From NCBI GenBank assembly GCA_016219965.1, contig JACRJM010000001.1, positions 114,490-178,489 of the forward strand: 64,000 bases of DNA. The letters are read 5' to 3'. This stretch comes from Candidatus Schekmanbacteria bacterium (lineage in GTDB: Bacteria; Schekmanbacteria; GWA2-38-11; J061). The notes beneath the pieces were generated by a model. That model saw only the letters and a list, made by a program, of their open reading frames with translations, was not told where the DNA came from and made no database searches. Positions 45,103 through 54,196 of this stretch are shown here, piece after piece. The position numbers were made by a program, and so were the translations under genes. How positions within the stretch are numbered: position 1 is the stretch's first letter; the number at the start of each line of letters is the position of its first letter.

Positions 45103-45702
45103 ATGTTAACTCAAAAAATAATAAATGAATCAGTCGAAACAGATAACGTCTTAAGATCAGAAATAGACTCAGATGAACAACTCATTTGGTCTGGAAAACC
45201 TCAGCAAGGCATATTATTTAGAAGTTCAGACATATTTATGATTCCTTTTAGTCTACTGTGGGGAGGGTTTGCGATATTTTGGGAAGTTATGGCCATTACA
45301 AGCACAAGAAAGACCCCAAACTCAGTTGATAATGTATTTTCATTATTTGGCATACCATTTGTTTTAGTTGGTTTATATATGATTTTTGGGAGATTTATTG
45401 TTGAAGCAATACAAAGAAATAAAACATATTACGGTATTACAAATCAACGAGTTATAATAGTGTCAGACTTAATTGGAAAGAGAGTTAAAAGTCTCAACTT
45501 AAGAACTCTATCTGATGTATCACTAATAGAAAAAAGTAACGGTAAAGGAAATATTACTTTTGGACAAGATAGCATATGGTCTACGTGGTTTAATATGGGG
45601 GCCATGCCTGGGATAGGTGTTCCACAGACTCCGAGGTTTGAAATGATTGACAACGCTAAGGATGTTTACAATAAACTAAGAGAAGAAATAAAGAAGAGCT
45701 AA
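45103..45702 (+). CDS. Membrane protein with bacterial PH-like domain
   Basis: 199 aa. A soluble N-terminus with DEQLIWSGKPQQGILFRSSD precedes two membrane segments (about 45-65, IPFSLLWGGFAIFWEVMAI, and 80-105, FSLFGIPFVLVGLYMIFG). A bacterial PH-like strand region follows: YYGITNQRVIIVSDLIGKRVKSLNLRTLSDVSLIEK and GNITFGQ. Proteins of this plan are widespread and uncharacterised. Its codons are clearly more AT-rich than those of flanking genes and it sits in a disturbed region, so recent transfer is likely. No good ribosome site is visible. Confidence 0.7.
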   Translation: MLTQKIINESVETDNVLRSEIDSDEQLIWSGKPQQGILFRSSDIFMIPFSLLWGGFAIFWEVMAITSTRKTPNSVDNVFSLFGIPFVLVGLYMIFGRFIVEAIQRNKTYYGITNQRVIIVSDLIGKRVKSLNLRTLSDVSLIEKSNGKGNITFGQDSIWSTWFNMGAMPGIGVPQTPRFEMIDNAKDVYNKLREEIKKS

Positions 45703-45775
45703 CCATCTCAAGAAAAAAATGTCAGGTCCTGAAAAATGCAATAGGTAACTTCAGCTTTACACTTAATGTAGATCT

Positions 45776-45850
45776 CTATTTCAAAGGTTCAATCTTGTCG
45801 GGCTTCTGATGAGTTAATGTCTTTTCCCAATCCTTTTTTAATTCTTGCTG
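45776..45850 (-). pseudogene. C-terminal remnant of a DUF4160 protein
   Basis: In the frame shifted from the DUF2442 gene, the minus strand reads QQELKKDWEKTL then KIEPLK and a stop (TAG 45778-45776). This matches the C-terminal end of DUF4160 proteins as I remember it (EL..NWE....EKP.KIEPL). The rest of the gene is missing. DUF4160 and DUF2442 genes usually form a pair with DUF4160 first; here a 25-codon tail overlaps the end of DUF2442. Confidence 0.55.
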
Positions 45851-46137
45851 ATGAAGGCTTGCGAAACTGCTTTATCTTTTTTTAGGATTGTAAGCGGGTC
45901 AACGCCAAGAACTTTGGCATAGAGAGTGTCCGGGCATAGATCAATACCGCCTTCCCAGGCTATTGTATGGTTTTCTGCATCAACATAAACGGAGTTAAAG
46001 AAATTTATATCATTCCACGCTGAAAATACACCTTTACCAACGAGCTCTGACAGGTCGACTATACCTTCAACTCCATCTGAAAATTTTATCCAGACTCTGT
46101 ATTTTTCCAATGGCTTTACCTGAATAATTCTGTGCAT
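45838..46137 (-). CDS. DUF2442-family protein
   Basis: 99 aa. LEKYRVWIKFSDGVEGIVDLSELVGKGVFSAW followed by DAENHTIAWEGGIDLCPDTLY is the DUF2442 fold. These small proteins are usually encoded beside DUF4160 and are suspected toxin-antitoxin-like partners, but function is unproven. AGAGGG lies upstream of the ATG. Only a scrap of DUF4160 remains next to it, so this may be an orphan. Confidence 0.85.
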   Translation of the reverse strand: MHRIIQVKPLEKYRVWIKFSDGVEGIVDLSELVGKGVFSAWNDINFFNSVYVDAENHTIAWEGGIDLCPDTLYAKVLGVDPLTILKKDKAVSQAFISKN

Positions 46138-46236
46138 ATATTTAATCCCTCTTTGTTCTTCTATATTATTCTATCAATATGATTAAAAATCAAGCAAGAG
46201 AAATATATTAATTTTAGAAGGCTTCAACTGCCAGAC

Positions 46237-46293
46237 TTACTCTTCATCGTCTGGATATGAGAGTGAGAGCAAGTCAGGTGTCGGAGCTTTTGT
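46237..46293 (-). pseudogene. Degenerate duplicate of the ftsK 3' end
   Basis: On the minus strand this reads TPDLLSLSYPDDEE-stop, against TPDMLSFSYPDEEE-stop at the end of the intact FtsK (47210). The DNA aligns without gaps from 46236 with 47209, about 44 of 55 positions by hand. Upstream codons (QQTKAP) also resemble FtsK (TQKRAP). Homology then stops abruptly near an inverted repeat at 46307. Confidence 0.75.
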
Positions 46294-46306
46294 CTGCTGC
46301 AAAAAC

Positions 46307-46326
46307 CACCAGACTCCTGTCTGGTG
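46307..46326. repeat. Perfect hairpin at the junction of ftsK duplicate and transposase remnant
   Basis: CACCAGAC (46307-46314) and GTCTGGTG (46319-46326) with a TCCT loop. The half-sites CCAGAC and GTCTGG also occur at 46231 and 46249. Subterminal hairpins are used by IS200/IS605 elements, so this could be a remnant element end. Confidence 0.5.
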
Positions 46327-46572
46327 ATGAAGTTAAATGTACAAGTTGATCATGTACACATGGTGATTGTGGTACCGCCGAGAGTTGCAGTTGCAGAGGT
46401 AGTGCAGTTTATAAAGGTGAGTTCAGCAAAAACCCTTAAAGCGAAAATTCCTTTTTTGAAGAAGACATATTTTGGACAGATGGGCATTTGGTCAAGAGGT
46501 TGCTGTGTGCCATCACTGTCAAAACATTTTATATTTGACACTTATTGTGACAGGAATTATAATTTGGTATGA
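46324..46572 (+). pseudogene. Truncated IS200-type Y1 transposase remnant
   Basis: Residues LNVQVDHVHMVIVVPPRVAV carry the HUH motif (DHVHM) of IS200/IS605 TnpA, followed by KSxK-like FIKVSSAKTLKAKIPFLKKTYFGQMGIWSRGCCV. About 40 N-terminal residues are missing, and after GCCV the frame no longer matches, so the catalytic Tyr helix is gone. The protein-like reading stops at 46572, inside the promoter of the next operon. It is certainly inactive. Confidence 0.8.
46535..46563 (+). promoter_or_regulatory. Consensus promoter of the MazEF-like operon
   Basis: TTGACA (46535-46540), exactly 17 bases, TATAAT (46558-46563). Both hexamers match consensus. Transcription would begin near 46570, within the operator palindrome. 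Confidence 0.85.
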
Positions 46573-46585
46573 ATATAATCATACC
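46566..46585 (+). promoter_or_regulatory. Operator palindrome of the MazEF-like operon
   Basis: GGTATGA (46566-46572) and TCATACC (46579-46585) form a perfect 7-bp inverted repeat with a 6-base centre. It covers the expected transcription start, immediately before GGGAG and the antitoxin ATG. Autoregulation by the RHH antitoxin is the obvious reading. Confidence 0.75.
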
Positions 46586-46596
46586 GGGAGCAAAAC

Positions 46597-46851
46597 ATGG
46601 CAAGAGCTGTTAAGATTGCAATAAGCCTTACAGAAGAGGAATTCAAAGAAGTTGAAAAACTCAGGAAGGAAAGAGGTATTAACAGGAGCAAACTCATTGC
46701 TGAGGCTGTAAGTCTTTTAAACAAGAAAAGCAGAACTGATGAACTGCTCAGGAAATATGAAGAGGGTTATAAAAAGAAGCCGGAAGACCTTCAGGAATTG
46801 AAAGGATTTCAGAAAGCGTCAATGGATGTACTAAATGAAGAGGACTGGTGA
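46597..46851 (+). CDS. Ribbon-helix-helix antitoxin of a MazEF/PemIK-like pair
   Basis: 84 aa. ARAVKIAISLTEEEFKEVEKLRKERGINRSKLIAEAV is a ribbon-helix-helix DNA-binding domain of the CopG/MazE type used by MazF partners. The acidic tail (LQELKGFQKASMDVLNEEDW) is expected to block the toxin. GGGAG provides the ribosome site. It overlaps the toxin start (TGATG) and probably binds the palindrome at 46566. Confidence 0.9.
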   Translation: MARAVKIAISLTEEEFKEVEKLRKERGINRSKLIAEAVSLLNKKSRTDELLRKYEEGYKKKPEDLQELKGFQKASMDVLNEEDW

Positions 46852-47162
46852 TGAAAAAAGGTGAGGTTTGGTGGGCAGATCTGCCACCTCCAATCGGGAA
46901 ACGTCCGGTAGTACTTTTGTCCCGTGATGAAGCATATAGAGTAAGGAACGCAGTTACAGTTGCACCTGTGACAAGAACAATAAGAGATATACCGGTAGAG
47001 GTTTTATTGGATATTAATGACGGTTTGCCAAAAAAGTGCGTTGTGAATCTTGATACAGTTATTACGATTCAAAAAAACTTGCTAAAGGAAAGAATCTGTC
47101 TGCTCAAGGAGGAAAAAGTCAGACAGATAAATGCTGCCATCAAGTTTGCCCTCGATTTATAA
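46851..47162 (+). CDS. mazF: MazF/PemK-type endoribonuclease toxin
   Basis: 103 aa from ATG 46851. KKGEVWWADLPPPIGKRPVVLLSRDEAY is the MazF core with its GKRPVVLLS strand; VAPVTRTIRDIPVEV and CVVNLDTVITIQKNLL complete the fold, with the usual catalytic Arg and Thr/Ser. MazF toxins cut mRNA or rRNA at short sequences. It ends 47 bases before the stop of the convergent ftsK. Confidence 0.92.
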   Translation: MKKGEVWWADLPPPIGKRPVVLLSRDEAYRVRNAVTVAPVTRTIRDIPVEVLLDINDGLPKKCVVNLDTVITIQKNLLKERICLLKEEKVRQINAAIKFALDL

Positions 47163-47209
47163 TCCAAGTCTTATTTATTCTTCGTGGAAAATAAAATTAA
47201 GAGGTTAGC

Positions 47210-49504
47210 TTATTCTTCCTCGTCGGGATATGAGAACGACAGCATGTCAGGGGTTGAAGGTTTTGGTGCGCGTTTTTGCGTTGGCACGGCAGGTTTGCGT
47301 TTTCTCATTAACATATCATCGAGCCCCATTTCATCCATAAGTACTTCACGCGGTTTGATTCCATCCTGTGCTCCGACTATCCCTGATGCCTCCATCTTCT
47401 CTATCATGCGGGCGGCTCGGTTATAGCCTACGCGGAATTTCCTCTGCACCATTGATATTGAGACCTGCTTGGTTTTTACGATCCAGCGGAGCACTTCCTC
47501 ATATTTCTCGTCATCCTCTTCCGCACCTTCCTCTTCGCCTTCTTCTATATCAGGGGTGATCACTGAAAGGTCAGGGATGGATTTTCTCTGCTTCTTTATA
47601 AACTCAACTATCGATGTCACCTCTGAATCGGAAACAAAGGCGCCGTGGACTCTGGTGAGTTTGTTGTATCCGGGAGACATAAGAAGCATGTCACCTTTGC
47701 CTAAAAGCTGTTCAGCGCCGTTTACATCGAGGATTGTACGGGAGTCAATCTTTGTCGAGACCTGAAGTGCGACACGCCATGAGAAGTTTGCCTTTATCAC
47801 ACCTGTTATTACATCAACAGATGGTCTTTGTGTCGCAATAATAAGATGAATGCCTGCGGCACGCGCCATCTGCGAGAGCCTCTGGATTGAGTCTTCAACT
47901 GACTTTGATGCAACCATCATCAGGTCTGCTAGCTCGTCTATGAATATCACTATGTATGGAAGAGGGCTTTCCTGTATCGCGTTTTCCTCGAGGAACTTGT
48001 TGTAGGCGGTTATGTTCCTTACGCCTTTATCCTTCATCAGCTCGTAGCGGCGGCTCATCTCGCGCACAGCCCATTGCAAGGCATAAGATGCCTCCTTGGG
48101 GTTTGTGACGACAGGAATCAGAAGGTGCGGTATCTCCTGATATATGGAAAGTTCAAGCATCTTGGGGTCAACCATTATCATCTTAACCTCTTCAGGCGTT
48201 GTCCTGTAAAGGAGTGAGAGTATCATCATGTTGACTGCAACGCTTTTTCCTGAGCCTGTTGTTCCCGCAATCAGAAGATGCGGCATCTTTGCAAGGTCTG
48301 CTAAAAATGGGTTGCCGAGAAAATCCTTGCCCATGGCTATGCAGAGCTTTGAGGGATGTTCCATGAATGATTCTGACTGGAGTATCTCTTTAAGGTAAAC
48401 GCTTTCGCGCTGCGTGTTGGGAATCTCAATCCCCACTGTGCCTTTTCCTGGAAGCGGCGCCACGATCCTCACATTTATCGCCTTCATGGCAAGTGAAAGG
48501 TCATCTGCAAGGGAAACTATCTTGTTTATCTTGACACCCGGCGCAGGTTCAAACTCATACATGGTGATTACAGGGCCAGGGCGCACTTCTGTGACTTTCC
48601 CTTCTATGCCGAAATCGCGAAGCTTCTTTTCAAGTATGCGGGAATTAAGAAGAATATCCTGTTTGGTCATCTTTGATTCGCTCTTTGACTGGTCCCGTAG
48701 AAGGTCGAGAGTGGGAAGAGTATAATCATCCATGAACTTGAATGCCTGCTGGACAGGCTCCGGAATTATTTCTTCTTCCTCTATCTCTTCTATCTGCTCT
48801 ATCACTGGCTCAGGTTTCAGTTTTTCAATTTCGATTTTTGGCTTTATCTCGGCTGAGTGTTTTTTCCTATGCCTCCAGCTATAGTAGCTGTCCATCACTG
48901 CTCTCATTTTTATTCGCATCCACGAAGCTGCTTTGCCAGCCCCCTGTGCAGTACTTATTGTTCCTTTTATTATGGAAAATTCCGTGAGAAGAAAGAGTGA
49001 GACAAAAAGGATGATGGCGAGAAGTATGTAGCTTCCAGCAGCGCCAAGCAATGATTCGGCAATGCCTGTAAAGAATGAACCGATCATCCCTCCGGGCATA
49101 ATGCCGTTTGAAATGCTGCTGACAGATTCACCTCTGAATGGGAACTGGAGAATAGTGCAGATACTGAGAAAAAAAGTTATGAGCCCCAGTGTTCTTAAGA
49201 TTTTCTTTTCAATTGTTTTCTGTCTTATGAGAGAGAAGCTGAATACAAAAAGAAAAAGCGGTATGAAAAGGGATGCATAACCGAATATCTCGAACATGAG
49301 ACCCGAGCATTCTGCCCCGAAGATTCCCGTGAGGTTCTTATAGCCTTCTTCATTTGCCTGCTCCGAGCTTGCAAAAAACCATGTGGAGTCATTCTTATTA
49401 TAGGAGATGAGACTGATAGCGAGGAATACGGTAAACCCCAGCAGGAATAGGGCAAACATGTCCCGCCTGATATTGCGTTTCCCCGATGATTCGCCTTTTC
49501 CCAT
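47210..49504 (-). CDS. ftsK: DNA translocase FtsK/SpoIIIE
   Basis: 764 aa. Four hydrophobic segments occupy residues 15-170. An acidic/proline linker (about 210-260) precedes the alpha/beta motor (about 285-660) with Walker A AGTTGSGKSVAVNMMI and Walker B YIVIFIDELADLMM. The gamma winged-helix domain (KYEEVLRWIVKTKQVSISMVQRKFRVGYNRAARMIEKME) ends near 740, followed by a short Pro/acidic tail. FtsK pumps DNA at the division septum and activates XerCD at dif. A degenerate duplicate of its last codons lies at 46237. Confidence 0.96.
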   Translation of the reverse strand: MGKGESSGKRNIRRDMFALFLLGFTVFLAISLISYNKNDSTWFFASSEQANEEGYKNLTGIFGAECSGLMFEIFGYASLFIPLFLFVFSFSLIRQKTIEKKILRTLGLITFFLSICTILQFPFRGESVSSISNGIMPGGMIGSFFTGIAESLLGAAGSYILLAIILFVSLFLLTEFSIIKGTISTAQGAGKAASWMRIKMRAVMDSYYSWRHRKKHSAEIKPKIEIEKLKPEPVIEQIEEIEEEEIIPEPVQQAFKFMDDYTLPTLDLLRDQSKSESKMTKQDILLNSRILEKKLRDFGIEGKVTEVRPGPVITMYEFEPAPGVKINKIVSLADDLSLAMKAINVRIVAPLPGKGTVGIEIPNTQRESVYLKEILQSESFMEHPSKLCIAMGKDFLGNPFLADLAKMPHLLIAGTTGSGKSVAVNMMILSLLYRTTPEEVKMIMVDPKMLELSIYQEIPHLLIPVVTNPKEASYALQWAVREMSRRYELMKDKGVRNITAYNKFLEENAIQESPLPYIVIFIDELADLMMVASKSVEDSIQRLSQMARAAGIHLIIATQRPSVDVITGVIKANFSWRVALQVSTKIDSRTILDVNGAEQLLGKGDMLLMSPGYNKLTRVHGAFVSDSEVTSIVEFIKKQRKSIPDLSVITPDIEEGEEEGAEEDDEKYEEVLRWIVKTKQVSISMVQRKFRVGYNRAARMIEKMEASGIVGAQDGIKPREVLMDEMGLDDMLMRKRKPAVPTQKRAPKPSTPDMLSFSYPDEEE

Positions 49505-49611
49505 TAGTCTCCCTGCTTTTCTTTAGGATGTAAGATTTAATTATAAGTGAAAAAATCGCACCATACAAGGGGAATATTAATCATGGAAAATGGTGAAAGC
49601 CGTGAAACTCC

Positions 49612-49640
49612 TTGACACTACAGGCAGCTTTTTGTATTTT
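49612..49640 (+). promoter_or_regulatory. Probable ftsH promoter
   Basis: TTGACA (49612-49617), 17-base spacer, TATTTT (49635-49640). The -35 is perfect and the -10 moderate. It lies about 70 bases before the ftsH start; ftsK is divergent. Confidence 0.55.
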
Positions 49641-49709
49641 CTTTTAGCGTGAGATTAAATTATTTGCGCATATCTCTTACTTTAAATGAAAGAAAAAGGC
49701 AGGTAACTT

Positions 49710-51551
49710 ATGGCAGCCGGCGACAAAATGAATCAGTTCTACAAGAATGTGATGCTATGGGTAATACTCATTGTATTTACCATAATACTGTTCAATGCAT
49801 TTAACACCCCTAAGGAAACCCAGAAGGAGCTTGACTATTCCTCCTTTCTTCAGCAGGTGAAAGACGGCAAAGTCTCGCAGGTGTCAATACAGGGAAACGA
49901 CGTTGAAGGGACGCTTTCTGATGGAAGCAAGTTCAAGACCTATACTCCTGATGACCCGGAACTTATCAAGACACTGACAGAGAAGAATGTCCATGTGAAG
50001 GCTCTGGCGCCGCCCACAAGCCCCTGGTACATAGTATTCCTTTCATCATGGTTCCCTTTGATAGTCCTCCTTGGGATATGGGTGTTTTTCATGCGGCAGA
50101 TGCAGATAGGCGGCAACAAAGCGCTTTCCTTCGGCAAAAGCAAGGCACGACTTCTCAATGAAAGCCAGAACAAGGTTACTTTCGATGATGTGGCAGGTGT
50201 TGATGAAGCAAAGCAGGAAGTTGAAGAGATAATCGAATTCTTAAAAGATCCCCAGAAATTTCAGAAGCTGGGTGGAAAAATACCAAAGGGAGTTCTGCTG
50301 ATCGGTTCTCCGGGTACAGGGAAGACTTTGCTTGCCCGCGCCATCGCAGGTGAGGCTGAGGTGCCTTTCTTTACAATCTCCGGGTCCGATTTCGTCGAGA
50401 TGTTTGTAGGTGTCGGAGCATCAAGGGTGCGCGACCTCTTCGAACAGGGAAAGAAAAGTGCGCCATGCATAATATTCATAGATGAGATTGATGCTGTCGG
50501 CCGTCACCGCGGAGCAGGCCTTGGCGGCGGGCACGATGAGAGAGAACAGACTTTAAACCAGCTCCTTGTTGAGATGGACGGCTTTGAATCCAACGAAGGT
50601 GTTATATTAATTGCTGCAACGAACCGCCCTGATGTCCTTGACCCGGCGCTGCTGCGCCCCGGCCGTTTTGACAGGCAGGTAGTAGTTGCGCGCCCTGATC
50701 TTAAGGGTAGGGTAGGTATTCTCAAGGTCCATACCAAGAAGCTTCCTCTTGACCCTGATGTTGACCTGGAAATTGTTGCAAGGGGAACGCCCGGTTTCTC
50801 CGGAGCAGACCTTGCCAATCTGGCAAATGAAGCTGCCCTTTATGCAGCACGGTTCAACAAGGAAAAGGTTGAGATGTCTGACTTTGAACAGGCAAAAGAC
50901 AAGGTACTCATGGGAGTTGAGAGAAAGAGCATGATAATCAGCGATGAAGAGAAGAAGATTACCGCCTACCATGAAGCCGGACATACTCTCGTCGCAAAGC
51001 TTCTGCCCGGCACAGACCCTATACACAAGGTTACAATAATCCCCCGCGGTATGGCTTTGGGACTTACACAGCAGCTTCCAATAGATGAAAGACACACCTA
51101 TGCCCTGGAATATCTGAAGAACAATATATGTGTTCTTATGGGAGGAAGGCTTGCAGAGGAGCTTATTCTTCAGCAGCCTACAACCGGAGCTGGAAACGAT
51201 ATAGAGAAAGCCAGCGAGCTTGCAAGGAAAATGGTTTGTGAGTGGGGGATGAGCAAGGAGCTTGGCCCTCTGACTTTCGGGAAAAAAGAAGAAGAGATTT
51301 TCCTCGGACGCGAGATATCAAAGCACAGGGATTACAGCGAAGGTACTGCAATGTCTATTGACAGGGAAGTAAAAAGGGTGGTCATGGACTGCTACAACCA
51401 GGCAAAGTCTCTGCTCATGTCGAGACTCGAAACTCTTCATGCCCTTGCGAATGCACTGCTTGAAAAGGAAGTGCTCGGAAGCGAAGAGATTGAGGCAATC
51501 GTGAAAGGGATAAAGCCGGAGATTGTTGCAGAATCAGGTACAGCCGTTTAA
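49710..51551 (+). CDS. ftsH: ATP-dependent zinc metalloprotease FtsH
   Basis: 613 aa. Two membrane helices (about 10-28 and 104-125) flank a periplasmic domain. The AAA module has Walker [17 protein letters not shown], Walker [12 protein letters not shown], and the second region of homology [20 protein letters not shown]. The protease has HEAGH (zinc) and the third ligand region near [10 protein letters not shown]. It degrades membrane and regulatory proteins, including LpxC in Gram-negatives. The next genes folP and cdaA follow the same order seen in deltaproteobacteria. Confidence 0.97.
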   Translation: MAAGDKMNQFYKNVMLWVILIVFTIILFNAFNTPKETQKELDYSSFLQQVKDGKVSQVSIQGNDVEGTLSDGSKFKTYTPDDPELIKTLTEKNVHVKALAPPTSPWYIVFLSSWFPLIVLLGIWVFFMRQMQIGGNKALSFGKSKARLLNESQNKVTFDDVAGVDEAKQEVEEIIEFLKDPQKFQKLGGKIPKGVLLIGSPGTGKTLLARAIAGEAEVPFFTISGSDFVEMFVGVGASRVRDLFEQGKKSAPCIIFIDEIDAVGRHRGAGLGGGHDEREQTLNQLLVEMDGFESNEGVILIAATNRPDVLDPALLRPGRFDRQVVVARPDLKGRVGILKVHTKKLPLDPDVDLEIVARGTPGFSGADLANLANEAALYAARFNKEKVEMSDFEQAKDKVLMGVERKSMIISDEEKKITAYHEAGHTLVAKLLPGTDPIHKVTIIPRGMALGLTQQLPIDERHTYALEYLKNNICVLMGGRLAEELILQQPTTGAGNDIEKASELARKMVCEWGMSKELGPLTFGKKEEEIFLGREISKHRDYSEGTAMSIDREVKRVVMDCYNQAKSLLMSRLETLHALANALLEKEVLGSEEIEAIVKGIKPEIVAESGTAV

Positions 51552-51616
51552 CAGCATTACTCTGTCAGCAGAACAAGAGTTTCCCTAATTTAGTTAATCA
51601 GCAGTTTAAAAACTTT

Positions 51617-52465
51617 ATGACGAGCGAATCCCGCATTTTCTCAGCAGGTAATGTTTCTCTAAATCTTGGTTCCGGCGCGCTGGTTATGGGAGTGCTCAAT
51701 CTTACCCCTGATTCATTTTATGACGGAGGAAAATACTCTTCAATTGAAGAAGCGGTTTTCGCGGCGCTTAAGATGGAAGATGAAGGGGCGGCAATCATAG
51801 ATATCGGAGGTGAATCAACACGCCCGGGTAGCGAAAGCGTGCCGGCAGATGTGGAGCTCGCCCGCATAATACCTGTGCTTAAAGAAATAAAAAAAAGAAT
51901 AAAAATTCCTGTTTCAGTTGACACATACAAATCAAAAGTCGTAGAAGAAGCACTTATGAACGGTGCCGACATGATAAATGATATAAGCGGGTTTACACTG
52001 GATCCCAACATGGTTCATATAGCTGCAAAAGCGGGGTGTCCTGTTGTGATAGGGCATATAAAAGGGACACCCAAATCAATGCAGGAAGATGTTTCCTATG
52101 ATGATGTAGTCGCTGACGTGGTGAGCTCTCTTGAGGAAAAAATTGACCTTGCCGCACAATCAGGAGTAAACAGAGCGTCGCTGATTGTTGATCCCGGGAT
52201 AGGCTTCGGTAAACGTCTTGAAGATAACTTGCAGATCATAAAAAGGCTTAGGGAATTCAAAAAGCTTGGCTGTCCTGTCCTCGTTGGTTTTTCACAAAAA
52301 TCATTCATAGGCCGTGTCCTTGATCTTCCGCCTTCAGAAAGGCTTGAGGGAAGCCTTGCTTCAGCCTGTGTTGCGGTCTTAAATGGTGCGGACATAATCC
52401 GTGCCCATCATGTTAAAGAGACTGTGAGAGCAGTAAAAATGGTAAAAGCAATAATGGAGTCATAG
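51617..52465 (+). CDS. folP: Dihydropteroate synthase FolP
   Basis: 282 aa TIM barrel. Signatures: VMGVLNLTPDSFYDGGKY, IIDIGGESTRPGSE, ISVDTYKSKV-type strand, NDISGF, VIGHIKGTPKSMQ, DPGIGFGKRLEDN and the end RAHHVKETVRAVKM. It joins para-aminobenzoate to hydroxymethyl-dihydropterin in folate synthesis and is the sulfonamide target. No ribosome site is evident ahead of ATG 51617. cdaA begins 7 bases after the stop. Confidence 0.95.
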   Translation: MTSESRIFSAGNVSLNLGSGALVMGVLNLTPDSFYDGGKYSSIEEAVFAALKMEDEGAAIIDIGGESTRPGSESVPADVELARIIPVLKEIKKRIKIPVSVDTYKSKVVEEALMNGADMINDISGFTLDPNMVHIAAKAGCPVVIGHIKGTPKSMQEDVSYDDVVADVVSSLEEKIDLAAQSGVNRASLIVDPGIGFGKRLEDNLQIIKRLREFKKLGCPVLVGFSQKSFIGRVLDLPPSERLEGSLASACVAVLNGADIIRAHHVKETVRAVKMVKAIMES

Positions 52466-52472
52466 GGATATC

Positions 52473-53255
52473 ATGGAGCTTCCATTCGGTCTTAGCTATA
52501 TAGATCTGCTTAAGAACAGCCTCGATATATTCATCGTGGCTTTCATCATCTACAGACTCATGTTGTTTATCAAGGGGACACGAGCCATCCAGATGATCAT
52601 AGGGTTGATTCTGTTTGGTTTTGTCTATCTCATGTCTTATTATTTCGAGCTTACGACAACGGGCTGGATAATGGAGCATTTCTGGTCTGTGCTCCTTATT
52701 GCCCTGATAATAATATTCCAGCCTGAGATAAGACATATGCTCGCCGAGATGGGACAGCGCCCGATTCTTTCTTCTTTTTTCAAATATGAAGAAACGCAGG
52801 TGATGGGGGAAATTATCAAGGCGGCGCTCGCACTTTCGAAAACAAGTACAGGAGCGCTCATAGTCATGGAGCGCGAAAAGAGGCTCCGTCCTTACGTAGA
52901 AGTAGGCGCGATTCTGACGAGCCGCGTGACTGAAAGATTACTCATTAGTCTGTTTTATCCCGGGTCGCCTCTGCACGATGGTGCTGTGATAATAGGCGGG
53001 AACAGGATTTTCGCCGCAGGGTGTTATCTTCCCCTTTCTCTTAATATCAATATCTCGAAGCATCTCGGTACACGTCACCGTGCTGCCGTCGGTATAACTG
53101 AAGAAACCGATGCAGTTGTTTTGGTCGTATCTGAGGAGACAGGGAATATTTCCCTTGCAGTCGACGGCAAACTAAACACAAATTTGAGTGAAGAAGCCAT
53201 CAGGGAGCATATGCAGACTCTTTTCAAGATTGCAAAGAAGGAAGAGAAAAAATGA
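52473..53255 (+). CDS. cdaA: Membrane diadenylate cyclase CdaA
   Basis: 260 aa. Three N-terminal membrane helices (about 15-85) precede a DAC domain with the DGA motif (SPLHDGAVIIGGNRI) and RHR motif (HLGTRHRAAVGITEETDAVV), both intact. It makes cyclic di-AMP from two ATP, a messenger for potassium and cell-wall control. Its stop overlaps the YbbR gene start by 4 bases, the usual regulator pairing. Confidence 0.95.
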   Translation: MELPFGLSYIDLLKNSLDIFIVAFIIYRLMLFIKGTRAIQMIIGLILFGFVYLMSYYFELTTTGWIMEHFWSVLLIALIIIFQPEIRHMLAEMGQRPILSSFFKYEETQVMGEIIKAALALSKTSTGALIVMEREKRLRPYVEVGAILTSRVTERLLISLFYPGSPLHDGAVIIGGNRIFAAGCYLPLSLNINISKHLGTRHRAAVGITEETDAVVLVVSEETGNISLAVDGKLNTNLSEEAIREHMQTLFKIAKKEEKK

Positions 53256-54190
53256 GAAAATTGCTTTTCGATAATTTTGGACTAAAGGTTTTTTCTTTTC
53301 TCCTTGCCTTGACGCTTTGGTTTTATCTTACAATCGAGAAAGGGGCTGAGCTCAATTTCCCTGTGAAGGTGCAGGTAGTGAATCTTCCTGAATCAATGGT
53401 AATAGCAGAAGGCGCTGTAAACAATGCTACGATCTGGGTAGGCGGGTTGAGGAGGTCACTTCTTAACCTTACACCCGAAAACATGGTGATCAGGGTTGAT
53501 CTCAGGGATGCAAGCGAGGGGACTGTTGTATATCCCTTAAAGGCAGATTCTATAAGCCTGCCGCAAAATGTAAATGTTAAGATGATTGTCCCGCAGTTTC
53601 TTAATCTCAAGGTTGAGAAGCTGATAAAAAAGAAACTTAAGGTAAGGCCAAAGATAGTTGGGTCTCCTCCACAGGGGTATGAGATTGCAAGTGTCTCTGA
53701 ATCTCCTGAATATGTAGAGGTAATGGGGAAAAGGAGCGTTATTGAGAAGATGCAGGAAATATTCACATACCCTATAGATGTTTCAGAGCTTAACCAGGCT
53801 CTTAATTTTGAAGTACCTGTTGATGTGGATTCTACCGGGCTGAAGATGGCAGGCTCCGGAAGGATGATAAAAGTAAAAATTGTTTTAAAGCAGAAAATTA
53901 TTTCCAGAGAATTGAGCGAATTGCCTGTAATCCCCGGAAACAAACCCGGAAATAAAAATGAGGAGTCAAGCCTTGATATCGAGCCTTTAACTGTTGCGGT
54001 GGAAGTCAGGGGACCAGAAATTTTGGTTGAAAATTTAAAGCGTGAAGATATACAAGTGATTTTCAAAACTGAAAATCTCAGGGAAGGTAAGATATACAGA
54101 AAAAAGCCTGATGTCGTTCTTCCCGATGGGATAGAACTGATTGGAATCGTACCTGAGTATTTTAATGTGAAGATGAACAGGAAAGGGTAG
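53252..54190 (+). CDS. YbbR-domain protein, CdaA regulator (CdaR-like)
   Basis: 312 aa. One N-terminal membrane helix (about 10-30, FGLKVFSFLLALTLWFYLT) precedes three YbbR-type beta domains, the second marked by KLKVRPKIVGSPPQGYEIASVSESPEYVEVMGKRS. In Firmicutes CdaR binds and modulates CdaA. The gene is translationally coupled to cdaA here. glmM, which commonly follows, is absent; pdxJ comes next after 6 bases. Confidence 0.9.
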   Translation: MRKLLFDNFGLKVFSFLLALTLWFYLTIEKGAELNFPVKVQVVNLPESMVIAEGAVNNATIWVGGLRRSLLNLTPENMVIRVDLRDASEGTVVYPLKADSISLPQNVNVKMIVPQFLNLKVEKLIKKKLKVRPKIVGSPPQGYEIASVSESPEYVEVMGKRSVIEKMQEIFTYPIDVSELNQALNFEVPVDVDSTGLKMAGSGRMIKVKIVLKQKIISRELSELPVIPGNKPGNKNEESSLDIEPLTVAVEVRGPEILVENLKREDIQVIFKTENLREGKIYRKKPDVVLPDGIELIGIVPEYFNVKMNRKG

Positions 54191-54196
54191 GTTAAG

